Source: JOPF136 sp963773835
Lineage (GTDB): Bacteria > Acidobacteriota > Terriglobia > Acidiferrales > UBA7541
NCBI GenBank assembly: GCA_963773835.1
Contig: CAVZCQ010000002.1
Coordinates: forward strand, 310,001 to 374,000
Direction of reading: 5' to 3'
DNA length: 64,000 bases
Part shown: one piece after another, positions 24,529 to 32,918 of the stretch
Position numbering within the stretch: position 1 is the stretch's first letter
Layout of the letters: each line of letters begins with the position of its first letter
Position numbers and translations under genes: made by a program
The notes under the pieces: model-generated
What the model was told of the DNA's origin: nothing
Databases searched by the model: none
What the model saw: only the letters and a program-made list of their open reading frames with translations

Positions 24529-24909
24529 AGAGGCGGGGATCGAGGCAGGAAAGGGCACGGCAAGCCTGCCTACCGCAGGCAGGCGGGGCCCCTACGGTTC
24601 GGGGGCCCTCCTACCCTCTGAGAGCTTCGGAGGGTGAAGCGAGGCTGGCCCTTCGCCACTGCCCTCAGGGTCAGCATCCTGGTCGGATTCTGAGGGGAAG
24701 ACCGGACCTACCACAGGAGGGTGGTGGGGCAAGGCCGGTGGGACGCCGGCGCTACCAAATGGTCCTGTTCGATTTCGAGACAGGCAATCCCACGAGCGGG
24801 CAGGAGGGTACATTTTGGAAGGGGGGAATCGCGCCTAACGCCCTGACGGGGTTATAGTTAGCTCGGAGTCCGCAGGGCATCCTGTGTGCACTCTGAATTG
24901 AGGCTATCC
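24529..24909. other. Repeat-rich intergenic region before the ABC operon
   Basis: No gene is supported in these 381 bases. They hold several short palindromes, including GCCTGC-CTACC-GCAGGC (24564-24580), and strings such as GACGCCGGCGCTACC near 24762 that resemble the hairpin at 42871-42895. A possible -10 element, TATAGT at about 24854, lies just before the adaptor gene. Confidence 0.5.
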
Positions 24910-26166
24910 ATGGATATTCAACGGCCAGAATCCGTCCTGAGGCAGAAAAAGCTGCGCCGGCTGTTGTACGGCGGCGCGGTGGTGGTGGCCGTTGCGGCTG
25001 TGTCTGTGGGCCTGGCGCAATTGAAGCCTGCGGCGCCGACTGTGGATAAATCCACGATCTGGGTGGACACGGTAAAGCGCGGGCCGATGGTTCGGCAGGT
25101 GCGCGGCCTGGGCACGCTGGTGCCGGAAGACATCCGCTGGATCCCGGCGCAGACTGACGTGCGCGTGGATGAAATCGTGCTCCGCCCGGGCGCCATCGTG
25201 CAACCGGACTCCATCATCCTGAAGCTGAGCAATCCCGAGCTCGAACAGTCCATGGAAGACGCCACGCTGCAGCGCAAGGCCGGCGAAGCGGAGTTGAACA
25301 ACACGAAGGCGCGGCTGGAGAGCGATCTGCTGAATCAACGCGCCGCCGCGGCCACCGTGTTCTCCGACTACGAGCAGGCCAAACTGGACCTGGAAAAAAA
25401 GCAGATGCTCAACAAGGATGGACTGGTAAGCGACATGGACCTGAAGGTGGCGCAGTACAAGGCGCAGGAGCTGGCGGCGCGGAACCAAATCGAACAGGAG
25501 CGCGTAGAGACCTTTAAGAAGGCGGAGCAAGCGCAGGTGGCCGTGCAGATGGCCAAGGTGGACGAGTTGCGGGCCATAGAAGCGCTGCGGAGGAAGCAGA
25601 TTCAGGCGCTGAGCCTGCGCGCGGGAATCAAAGGCGTGCTGGAGCTGGTGCCGGTGGACGTGGGGCAGCGGTATCCCGCGGGAACGAATCTGGCGCGCGT
25701 GGCGGATCCCACGCGGCTGAAGGCGCAAATCCGCATCGCGGAAACGCAGGCCAAGGACGTGCAGATCGGGCAGAAGGCGCAAGTGGACACGCGCAACGGC
25801 GTGGCCGAGGGCCGCGTGACGCGCGTGGATCCCTCCGTGGTGAACGGCACGGTGACGGTGGATGTGTCGTTCGCCGGCCCGCTCCCCACCGGCGCGCGCG
25901 CCGACCTGACCGTGGACGGGACTGTCGAGCTAGAGCGCATGGCCGATGTCCTGTTTGTGGGACGGCCGGCGTTCGGTCAGGAACTGAGCACGGTGGGATT
26001 GTTCAAACTCGTGGATAACGGACAGGAAGCGGTGCGCGTCCAAGTAAAGCTGGGGAAAAGCTCGGTCAACACGATCGAGATTATGGGGGGCTTGCAGCCG
26101 GGTGACCAGGTAATCCTATCGGACATGTCGCAGTGGGACCGGTTCGACCGCATTCGACTGCGGTGA
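24910..26166 (+). CDS. HlyD/MacA-like periplasmic adaptor subunit
   Basis: This 418-aa protein has an N-terminal membrane anchor (about 20-38), a first lipoyl half near 75-105 (VDEIVLRPGAIVQPDSIILKL), and a long alpha-helical coiled-coil hairpin (about 110-240). The second half and beta-barrel follow (GVLELVPVDVGQRYPAGTNLARV onward), and the C-terminal membrane-proximal domain ends near DQVILSDMSQWDRFDRIRLR. Proteins of this kind link an inner-membrane ABC transporter to an outer-membrane channel. It is the first gene of the ABC region, 77 bases before the ATPase. No TolC-like gene is in the window. Confidence 0.9.
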   Translation: MDIQRPESVLRQKKLRRLLYGGAVVVAVAAVSVGLAQLKPAAPTVDKSTIWVDTVKRGPMVRQVRGLGTLVPEDIRWIPAQTDVRVDEIVLRPGAIVQPDSIILKLSNPELEQSMEDATLQRKAGEAELNNTKARLESDLLNQRAAAATVFSDYEQAKLDLEKKQMLNKDGLVSDMDLKVAQYKAQELAARNQIEQERVETFKKAEQAQVAVQMAKVDELRAIEALRRKQIQALSLRAGIKGVLELVPVDVGQRYPAGTNLARVADPTRLKAQIRIAETQAKDVQIGQKAQVDTRNGVAEGRVTRVDPSVVNGTVTVDVSFAGPLPTGARADLTVDGTVELERMADVLFVGRPAFGQELSTVGLFKLVDNGQEAVRVQVKLGKSSVNTIEIMGGLQPGDQVILSDMSQWDRFDRIRLR

Positions 26167-26194
26167 GATTCGGCGCCCATTCCTCGCACCCGAG

Positions 26195-26210
26195 TCCCGA
26201 GGCTTCGGGA
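26195..26210. repeat. TCCCGAGGCTTCGGGA palindrome
   Basis: This 16-bp palindrome lies between the adaptor and ATPase genes. Its exact reverse complement forms the inner stem of the terminator-like structure at 20564-20579. Confidence 0.8.
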
Positions 26211-26243
26211 TCGGGGCCGGGGGACGGGACCAGGAGAAGACGC

Positions 26244-26963
26244 ATGGCCACGAATGGAACGGCGCTGATTCATCTCGACGGCGTGACGAAAGTCTTCTAC
26301 ACGGATGAGATCGAGACGCACGCGCTCTCCGGAATCCACCTGGAGATCAAACCGGGCGAGTACATTGCCATCGCCGGGCCGTCGGGCTGCGGCAAATCCA
26401 CGCTGCTCTCCATCCTGGGCCTGCTGGATTCGCCGAGCGGGGGCGAATACCGGCTGAAGAGCCAGCCGGTGGCGCAGCTTTCGCTTTCGGAACGGACGCG
26501 GATCCGTAACCGCGAGATCGGGTTCATTTTCCAAGCCTTCAACCTGATCGGCGACCTGAACGTATATGAGAACGTCGAGCTGCCGCTGACGTATCGAGGG
26601 ATGTCGTCCGCGGAGCGCCGCAAACGAGTGCACGAAGTGCTGGAGCGCGTTGGCATGGCGCACCGGATGAAGCATTACCCCTCGCAGCTCTCCGGAGGCC
26701 AGCAGCAACGCGTGGCCGTGGCGCGCGCGCTGGTGGGCCAGCCGTCCATACTGCTGGCGGACGAGCCCACCGGCAACCTGGACTCAAAAAACGGCGAAGC
26801 GGTGATGGAGCTGCTGAACCAGCTCCACCACGAGGGCGCGACGATCTGCATGGTGACGCACGACACGCGCTATGCCGGATGCGCGGAGCGCACCGTTCAC
26901 CTGTTCGACGGGCGCATCGTCGAGGAAACTACGGCGGCGGGTCACGAGGCGGTGCAGGCATGA
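26244..26963 (+). CDS. MacB/LolD-like ABC transporter ATPase
   Basis: This 239-aa ATPase has Walker A GPSGCGKST, Q-loop FQAFNLIGDL, signature LSGGQQQRVAVARAL, Walker B and D-loop ILLADEPTGNLDS, and switch histidine VTHD. The start at 26244 follows AGGAGAAG. It is a stand-alone subunit of the type that energises MacB, LolCDE or FtsX-like permeases, and it sits between the adaptor and the permease array. It overlaps the next small reading frame by 4 bases. A second, divergent ATPase ends the array at 35883. Confidence 0.95.
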   Translation: MATNGTALIHLDGVTKVFYTDEIETHALSGIHLEIKPGEYIAIAGPSGCGKSTLLSILGLLDSPSGGEYRLKSQPVAQLSLSERTRIRNREIGFIFQAFNLIGDLNVYENVELPLTYRGMSSAERRKRVHEVLERVGMAHRMKHYPSQLSGGQQQRVAVARALVGQPSILLADEPTGNLDSKNGEAVMELLNQLHHEGATICMVTHDTRYAGCAERTVHLFDGRIVEETTAAGHEAVQA

Positions 26964-27394
26964 GCCGCGCGGCGCAGGAGATTCGCGGAGGCGCGGGGCG
27001 GCTGGCATCCTCTCCGGCGGCCATGTTCCTGGCCGTGCTGACGCTGGGACTGGGCGCCACTTCCACGGCGCGCCACCTGGGCCTCTCTCGCGCGGGATCT
27101 GCTGCGGGCCGGAGGTGCACCGTGGTGCTGGCCTGCCCGCGGACGAACGCAGCGCGCGCTGCTGCGGCCCGCGTTCACGCCACTCCGGCCAAAACGGGCC
27201 TTACCGCTCCGGCCGGCACCGCGAACTCTTCCGCGAGTTCCCCATCCGCGGCTGCGGCGAATTCCGGCCCCGCGAGCCCGGTGCAGGCCGTGACGCCGGA
27301 GAGAAACGCGGGCAAAAAAACCGGCGGTGGTCTCACTGTGCCGTTGCCCGATTTCAACGCGCCGGAACTGAGCCGGTTCATTTCACCTCTGTAG
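26960..27394 (+). CDS. Small hypothetical protein, possible decayed permease start
   Basis: The ATG overlaps the ATPase stop (ATGA) and opens a 144-aa frame. Residues 12-36 (AGRLASSPAAMFLAVLTLGL and on) resemble the LRKSPGFTLVAVLTLALGIGA start of duplicated permeases. The rest is an Ala/Ser/Pro-rich sequence without motifs. It may be a small membrane-anchored protein with one hydrophobic segment, or a relict of a permease gene that lost its frame. Co-translation with the ATPase supports expression. The function is not recognised. Confidence 0.4.
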   Translation: MSRAAQEIRGGAGRLASSPAAMFLAVLTLGLGATSTARHLGLSRAGSAAGRRCTVVLACPRTNAARAAAARVHATPAKTGLTAPAGTANSSASSPSAAAANSGPASPVQAVTPERNAGKKTGGGLTVPLPDFNAPELSRFISPL

Positions 27395-27406
27395 CACGCA
27401 GAAAAA

Positions 27407-27468
27407 TTGCCCGGACGGATTGCTCGCTGCGGCGAGCGACGGCGGTCGAAGTGTATCGAGCCGGGCAA
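27407..27468 (+). other. Two-level stem structure in the transcript leader of the permease array
   Basis: TTGCCCGG (27407-27414) pairs exactly with CCGGGCAA (27461-27468). Inside lies a hairpin GCTCGC-TGCG-GCGAGC (27422-27437). An A run and a GAGGAGG ribosome site follow at once. The structure could be an RNA element or a remnant of a repeat. Confidence 0.5.
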
Positions 27469-27484
27469 AAAACGAGGAGGCGAC

Positions 27485-27645
27485 ATGTGGCAGGGATTGG
27501 CGCAGGATTTCCGCTACGCGCTCCGCCCGCCTCGCGCACAACCCTGGATTCCCACTACTCGTCCGTATGATTCTCGCGCAGGGCATCGGCGCGAATTCCG
27601 CGAAGCGCGGCGTGGTGGATGCATCCCCGCCGCGCCGGCGTGAGG
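27485..27645 (+). pseudogene. Decayed stub of an ADOP-type permease
   Basis: After a GAGGAGG site the ATG frame reads MWQGLAQDFRYALR, the hallmark start of acidobacterial duplicated permeases. The conserved continuation then appears in another frame as HNPGFPLLVRMILAQGIGAN and SAKRGVVDAS, matching RxNPGFTLLxVLTLALGIGANSAIFxVVDA. The frame break lies near 27525-27535. Nothing of the remaining ~750 residues is left before the next gene at 27691. This is a truncated and frameshifted fourth copy at the head of the array. Confidence 0.7.
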
Positions 27646-27690
27646 TCTGCATCAGTCACCAGGCACCGCTTTTCGCTGTGAGGAGGCACG

Positions 27691-30144
27691 ATGGATACGA
27701 TCTGGCAGGATCTGAAATTCGCGGCGCGGATGCTGGTGAAGAACGCGGGGCTGACCCTCACTGCGATCCTGACGCTGGCGCTGGGCATCGGGGCGAACAC
27801 GGCGATTTTCAGCGTGCTGAGCGCGGTGCTGCTGCGCCCACTGCCGTATCCCCAGCCAGAACAACTGGTGAAAGTGTGGGGGCGCTTCACCGGCATCGGG
27901 CTGCCGAAAGACCAGATGTGGTTCTCTGCGCCGGAGTATCGTGACCTGAACGAGCTGAGCCACAGCTTTTCGGAAATCGCTTGCGCCAGGAAGAATTCGT
28001 TCAACATGGGAGTGAACGGAACGCCGGAACAGCTCGCTGGAGCCAGCGCGACTCCCAGTCTGTTCCGCGCACTGGGTGTGAACGCGCAGATCGGGCGGAC
28101 GTTTACGGAGGACGAAGCGCAACCGGGGCGTGACTCCCGGGTGCTGCTGAGTTACGGACTGTGGCAGCGCGGGTTCGGCGGGGACCCGAACGTGCTGGGC
28201 CGCACCCTGCAGATCAATGGACAGCCCATGACGGTGGTGGGAGTGCTGCCGCAGGGGTTTGCGTATCCCGGGTTTTCAGGAGTCGATATCTGGGCACCTC
28301 TGGCCTTTCCGCCTGCCGCGTACTCGCCTGACAACCGGGGCAACCACGGATACGAAGTTGTGGCGCGGCTGAAACCGGGAGTGACGCTGGCGCAGGCACG
28401 CGCAACGCTTGCCGGCGTGGCGAAAACCATCATCGAGCAGAACAAACAGTACCCATATCCGAGGTTCGACTACACGCTGCTGGCCAACCCTCTGCTCGAT
28501 GAGGTGGTGGGCGATGAAATGAAGAGTTCGCTGTGGATCCTGATGGCCGCGGTGGGCTTTGTGCTGCTGATTGCGTGCGCCAATGTGGCCAGCCTGCTGC
28601 TGAGCCGCGCAGCGGCTCGCGACCAGGAAACCTCGGTGCGCATGACGCTGGGCGCCGGAACAGGCCGGCTGATCCGGCAGCACCTGACGGAGAGCGTGCT
28701 GCTGGCGCTATTGGGCGGGGCGGCGGGAGTGGCCCTGGTGCCGGTGGCGCTGGGGGCACTGGTGGCGTTGAGCGTGGAAACGCTGCCGCGCCCGGTGACG
28801 ACCAGCGTGGACGTGCGCATGCTGCTGTTCACGCTGAGCGTGGCGCTGGGCACCGGAATCCTGTTCGGACTGGCGCCGGCGTGGCGCGCGGTGCGAGGCG
28901 CGCAGTTCTCCATTCTGAAAGAAGGAGGCCGCGGCGCATCGCTGGGGATTCGCGGGAACCGCAGCCTGCGGCTGCTGGTGGCGGGGGAGGCCGCGGTGTG
29001 CCTGATGCTGCTGGCCGGGGGAGGATTGCTGCTGCGCAGCTTTCTACGCGTGCTCGAGGTGGATCCGGGGTTCCGTCCCGCGGGGGTGTTGACGATGCAA
29101 ATCGCGCTGCCGGCAGAGAAGTACAGCAAACCGGAACAGTTGAAGAGCTTTTTCCACGATGCGCTCGAGCGTATCCGCGCACTTCCAGGGGTGCAGTCGG
29201 CGGGAGCGATCAGCGGACTTCCGCTCACGGACAATCCCAGCTCCGGCACGCTGACGGTGGACACCCAGGCTGTGCCGCCGGACCAGAGAGGCCCCGAGAC
29301 CGACTTCCGCGGGATCACGCCGGGCTACATGGAAGCCATGGGAATTTCGCTGGTCGAGGGGCGGCTGTTCGACCAGCATGATTTGGAGAACGGCGCGCCC
29401 GTAGCCATTGTGGACGAGAGCATGGCGCGCCTGTACTGGCCGAATGAAAGCGCACTGGGAAAACGGGCGAAAGTCGGCGACCCGAATTCCAGCATGCCCT
29501 GGATGACGATCGTTGGCGTGGTGCGGCATGTGCATTACGCCAGCCTGGAAACCAAATCGCGCGTGGAGCTGTACTGGCCTTACGCCCAGCAGCCATACCG
29601 CCAATCGCAAATGGATGTGGCTGTGCGGACGTCCGGCGACCCGCAGAGGATCGCTCCGCAGATTGAACGGGCAATCCATGCCATCGATCCCGACCAGCCG
29701 GTGTTCCATGTACGCCCGATGGAGACATGGATGGCGGATGCGGTGGCGCGGCGCAGGCTGGCGCTCGACCTGCTGGCCATCTTCGCGGGGTTGGCGCTGT
29801 TGCTGGCCTCCGTGGGCATCTATGGGACCACATCGTTCTCCGTGGCGCAGCAGACGCGCGACATCGGGGTGCGACGCGCGCTGGGGGCGCAAACGGGCAG
29901 CGTGCTGGTGATGGTGCTGGCGCAGGAGATTCGCGTGGTGGGCGCGGGAATTGCGGCGGGAATCCTGGGCGCGCTGGGAGTAACGCAGCTGATGAAACAG
30001 TCACTCTTTCATGTGAGCGCGGCTGACCCGGTGACCTATCTGGCAGTGACCGGGATTCTGGCCGCGGTGGCGGTGGCGGCGGCGATACTTCCGGCACGGC
30101 GTGCAACGAGAGTGGAACCGCTGGTGGCGCTGAGATACGAATAA
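27691..30144 (+). CDS. ADOP-type MacB/FtsX-like ABC permease 1
   Basis: This 817-aa permease starts with WQDLKFAARMLVKNAGLTLT and the segment LTLALGIGANTAIFSVLSAV, characteristic of the acidobacterial duplicated permease family. It has a MacB-like periplasmic domain (about 50-260), three FtsX-type helices (about 275-410), a second periplasmic domain (about 440-670), and three more helices (about 690-800). It ends in PARRATRVEPLVALRYE, the family's usual tail. Members are thought to move substrates or lipids across or out of the inner membrane with a separate ATPase, but individual substrates are unknown. It is the first of three tandem intact copies. Confidence 0.92.
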   Translation: MDTIWQDLKFAARMLVKNAGLTLTAILTLALGIGANTAIFSVLSAVLLRPLPYPQPEQLVKVWGRFTGIGLPKDQMWFSAPEYRDLNELSHSFSEIACARKNSFNMGVNGTPEQLAGASATPSLFRALGVNAQIGRTFTEDEAQPGRDSRVLLSYGLWQRGFGGDPNVLGRTLQINGQPMTVVGVLPQGFAYPGFSGVDIWAPLAFPPAAYSPDNRGNHGYEVVARLKPGVTLAQARATLAGVAKTIIEQNKQYPYPRFDYTLLANPLLDEVVGDEMKSSLWILMAAVGFVLLIACANVASLLLSRAAARDQETSVRMTLGAGTGRLIRQHLTESVLLALLGGAAGVALVPVALGALVALSVETLPRPVTTSVDVRMLLFTLSVALGTGILFGLAPAWRAVRGAQFSILKEGGRGASLGIRGNRSLRLLVAGEAAVCLMLLAGGGLLLRSFLRVLEVDPGFRPAGVLTMQIALPAEKYSKPEQLKSFFHDALERIRALPGVQSAGAISGLPLTDNPSSGTLTVDTQAVPPDQRGPETDFRGITPGYMEAMGISLVEGRLFDQHDLENGAPVAIVDESMARLYWPNESALGKRAKVGDPNSSMPWMTIVGVVRHVHYASLETKSRVELYWPYAQQPYRQSQMDVAVRTSGDPQRIAPQIERAIHAIDPDQPVFHVRPMETWMADAVARRRLALDLLAIFAGLALLLASVGIYGTTSFSVAQQTRDIGVRRALGAQTGSVLVMVLAQEIRVVGAGIAAGILGALGVTQLMKQSLFHVSAADPVTYLAVTGILAAVAVAAAILPARRATRVEPLVALRYE

Positions 30145-30146
30145 AA

Positions 30147-30181
30147 GTGACTGGTGATTGGTGACTCGTGACTGGTGAAAG
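30147..30181. repeat. Heptad array, left arm of the permease 1-2 spacer
   Basis: GTGACTG, GTGATTG, GTGACTC, GTGACTG and GTGAAAG follow two bases after the stop codon in exact 7-base period. Confidence 0.85.
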
Positions 30182-30233
30182 GCGAAACCGGCAGAGAGCC
30201 GGCGGCGCGGAGCTGGCGATTTGGGGTTTGCGC

Positions 30234-30254
30234 CAGTCACCAACCACCAGTCAC
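30234..30254. repeat. Heptad array, right arm of the permease 1-2 spacer
   Basis: CAGTCAC, CAACCAC and CAGTCAC are in reverse-complement orientation to the left arm at 30147-30181, so the two arms could pair around a centre of about 50 bases. Confidence 0.85.
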
Positions 30255-30291
30255 CCGGTGACGGGGCTGAGGACGATCCGAGAGAAAAACG

Positions 30292-32742
30292 ATGACGACA
30301 CTGTGGCATGACGCGCGCTACGCGCTGCGGATGATGGGGAAAAGCCCGTGGTTCACAGCGGTGGCGGCCCTCTCGCTGGCGCTGGGAATCGGGGCGAGCA
30401 CGATGGCGTTCGGCTGGGTGGAGAGCGTGCTGCTGAATCCGCTGGAGGGCGTGGCGCAGAGCAACGAGATCGTGTCCATCGAGAATGTGACGCCTTCGGG
30501 AAGCACGATTGATTCCTCGTACCTGGATTATCGCGACTACCAGCAGCAGGCTAGCTCGTTCTCGGGGATGCTGCTGTTCAAAGAGCGATCTGTGGCGCTG
30601 GGAGACGACCGGCGCTCGGACCGCGCGTGGATTTACATGGTCACCGGCAATTATTTCGACGTGCTGGGTGTGCGGCCGATCCTGGGGCGGTTTTTCACGA
30701 AGGACGAGCAGGATGTGACGCCTGGGGCGCACCCTGTGGTGATTCTGAGCGCGGCGCTCTGGAAATCGCGGTTCGGAGCGGACCCGAATGTCGTGGGCAA
30801 AACGCTGAAGATGAACCGGCAAACGTTCACCATCGTGGGCGTGGCGCCGGAGGATTTTCCGGGGACGATTGTGGGGCTGTCGTTTGATGCCTACGTGCCG
30901 GTGTCGATGCTTCCGGAGCTGACCGGCGGAAACAACTGGCTGGAGGACCGGAACGACCGGCCGTTCCACATCCTGGCGCGGCTGAAGCCCGGCGTGCCCG
31001 TGGCCACGGCGCGCGCGGAAATACAGAGCATCGCGGCACGGCTGGAGAAAGCCTATCCGAACGACGACCGGGGACTGAGCGCGACGGTGGTGCCCATCCG
31101 CGAGGCGCGCTACGGGATACAGACGCTGTTCGCGCGCATTGCGCCGATTTTGCTGGGCGCGGGCGTAGTGATCCTGCTGATCGTGTGCGCAAACCTCGCC
31201 AACCTGCTGTTGGCGCGAGCCATTTCGCGCGAGAAGGAGCTGGCCGTGCGGCTGGCCATGGGCGCCGGGAGGCTCCGGCTGTTCCGGCAGGTGCTGACGG
31301 AGAGCGTGCTGCTGGCCCTGCTGGGCGGCGGGCTGGGCCTGGTGTTCACCTACCTGCTAGGGGATCCGCTGCGCATGCTGCTGCCGGTGACGGGCCTGCC
31401 CATCACCAGCCTGATGCGGGTGAATACGCCCGTGTTTGTTTTCTGCTTCGCTCTCTGCGTGGGCGCAGGTGTGCTGTTCGGACTGGCCCCGGCGCTCCAC
31501 GCCCTGCGCAGCGACGTAAGGGAATCGCTGAAGGAGAGCGGCCGCGGTGCAACCGAGGGAAGAGGCGCGAGGCGGGTGAGAGGCATGCTGGTGGTTTCCG
31601 AGGTGGCGCTGGCGGCGGTGGCCATGGTGGGTGCGGGGCTGTTTGCGCGGAGCTTTGAGAACGCGAGCCGCGTGGACCCGGGGTTCGACCCGCACCACGT
31701 GCTGCTGCTGGGGCTGAAGCTTTCGTTCACGCAGCCGGAAATACCGCAGGCGCTTTCGTATTTCGACCGCGTGCGCGCAGAACTGTCGAGGCTGCCCGGG
31801 GTCCAGGCGGTGAGCCTGGCGGAAAACGTGCTGCTGGGGTTCGATCAGGGGTCGTGGGAAAACGTGGAAGTGGAAGGCTACGTCCCGCAGCCGAACGAGA
31901 ATACGAAGATCTACCGGAACATCGTCTCGCCGGGATATTTCGAAACCCTGCGGATTCCGCTGGTCGAAGGGCGGGACTTCACCGACGCAGACGATTCCCC
32001 GCAGCACTACGTTGCGGTGGTGAACGAAGCGTTCGCGCAGCATTTCCTACCCGGGCAGGACCCGCTGGGGCACTACTTTACGATCTGGGGCGACCGGCGG
32101 ACGAGAATCATCGGCGTAGTGAAAAACAGCGACTACCACAAAGTGGGGCAGGAGCCAGAGCCTTACTTTTTCGTGGATCTAAAGCAGTTTTACTACTCGG
32201 ATTCAGACGTAGCCGTGCAGATCCGCACGGCGGGACCGCCGGGGGCGCTGCTCTCCGCCGTGCGCGCCAAACTGCAGTCCATCGATCCGCGCGTGGGGGT
32301 GTTCGCAGGAATTCCCATGACGGATTTCACGGCGGCGGGAACGTACGTGCAGAAATCTGCGGCGCTCGTGCTCGGAGTGTTGGGCACGCTGGCGCTGGCG
32401 CTCGCCGCGCTGGGCCTCTACAGCGTGCTGGCCTACTCCATTTCGCAGCGGACACACGAAATCGGCGTGCGCATGACGCTGGGTGCGCAGCAGAAGGACA
32501 TCCTCCGTCTGGTGGTGTGGGAGGGAATGGGGCTGGTGGCGGCAGGGCTGATGCTGGGGATGGCAGGGGGGATCGGAGCGTCGCGGCTGGTGGCCAGCTC
32601 GTTGTTCGGATTGAATGCGGGTGATCCGGCCACGTTTGGTGCAATGGTGCTAGTGCTCTCGGTGGTGACGCTGGCGGCGTGCTGGCTACCCGCACGGCGG
32701 GCGGCACGGACCGATCCGATGGAGGCGCTCAGATACGAGTGA
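30292..32742 (+). CDS. ADOP-type MacB/FtsX-like ABC permease 2
   Basis: This 816-aa paralogue has the same plan as permease 1: the start LWHDARYALRMMGKSPWFTA, segment LSLALGIGASTMAFGWVESV, two periplasmic domains, two sets of FtsX-type helices and the tail PARRAARTDPMEALRYE. The middle sequence is well diverged from its neighbours, so the duplication is old. It is separated from permease 1 by a 147-base spacer with inverted heptad arms. It shares the region's ATPases and adaptor. Confidence 0.92.
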   Translation: MTTLWHDARYALRMMGKSPWFTAVAALSLALGIGASTMAFGWVESVLLNPLEGVAQSNEIVSIENVTPSGSTIDSSYLDYRDYQQQASSFSGMLLFKERSVALGDDRRSDRAWIYMVTGNYFDVLGVRPILGRFFTKDEQDVTPGAHPVVILSAALWKSRFGADPNVVGKTLKMNRQTFTIVGVAPEDFPGTIVGLSFDAYVPVSMLPELTGGNNWLEDRNDRPFHILARLKPGVPVATARAEIQSIAARLEKAYPNDDRGLSATVVPIREARYGIQTLFARIAPILLGAGVVILLIVCANLANLLLARAISREKELAVRLAMGAGRLRLFRQVLTESVLLALLGGGLGLVFTYLLGDPLRMLLPVTGLPITSLMRVNTPVFVFCFALCVGAGVLFGLAPALHALRSDVRESLKESGRGATEGRGARRVRGMLVVSEVALAAVAMVGAGLFARSFENASRVDPGFDPHHVLLLGLKLSFTQPEIPQALSYFDRVRAELSRLPGVQAVSLAENVLLGFDQGSWENVEVEGYVPQPNENTKIYRNIVSPGYFETLRIPLVEGRDFTDADDSPQHYVAVVNEAFAQHFLPGQDPLGHYFTIWGDRRTRIIGVVKNSDYHKVGQEPEPYFFVDLKQFYYSDSDVAVQIRTAGPPGALLSAVRAKLQSIDPRVGVFAGIPMTDFTAAGTYVQKSAALVLGVLGTLALALAALGLYSVLAYSISQRTHEIGVRMTLGAQQKDILRLVVWEGMGLVAAGLMLGMAGGIGASRLVASSLFGLNAGDPATFGAMVLVLSVVTLAACWLPARRAARTDPMEALRYE

Positions 32743-32773
32743 CTGGTGATCCGTAACTGGTGAGTGGTGAGAG
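32739..32773. repeat. Heptad array, left arm of the permease 2-3 spacer
   Basis: GTGACTG, GTGATCC, GTAACTG, GTGAGTG and GTGAGAG run in 7-base period. The first unit contains the stop codon of permease 2 (TGA 32740-32742), so the array starts inside the gene. Confidence 0.8.
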
Positions 32774-32872
32774 GCAGGAACGTAGCGAGCAAATTTGCGT
32801 TTTTTGGTTGGGTCGGCGCCGAAGTATTCGAGGTGCGGAGAGGTCAACAGGTTCAGCAGCGGGTCCGAACAC

Positions 32873-32900
32873 CAGTCACGAGTCACCAGTCGCCAGTCAC
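32873..32900. repeat. Heptad array, right arm of the permease 2-3 spacer
   Basis: CAGTCAC, GAGTCAC, CAGTCGC and CAGTCAC are inverted relative to the left arm at 32739-32773. A centre of about 100 bases lies between. Confidence 0.85.
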
Positions 32901-32918
32901 GCATGAAGGAGGCTGAAA

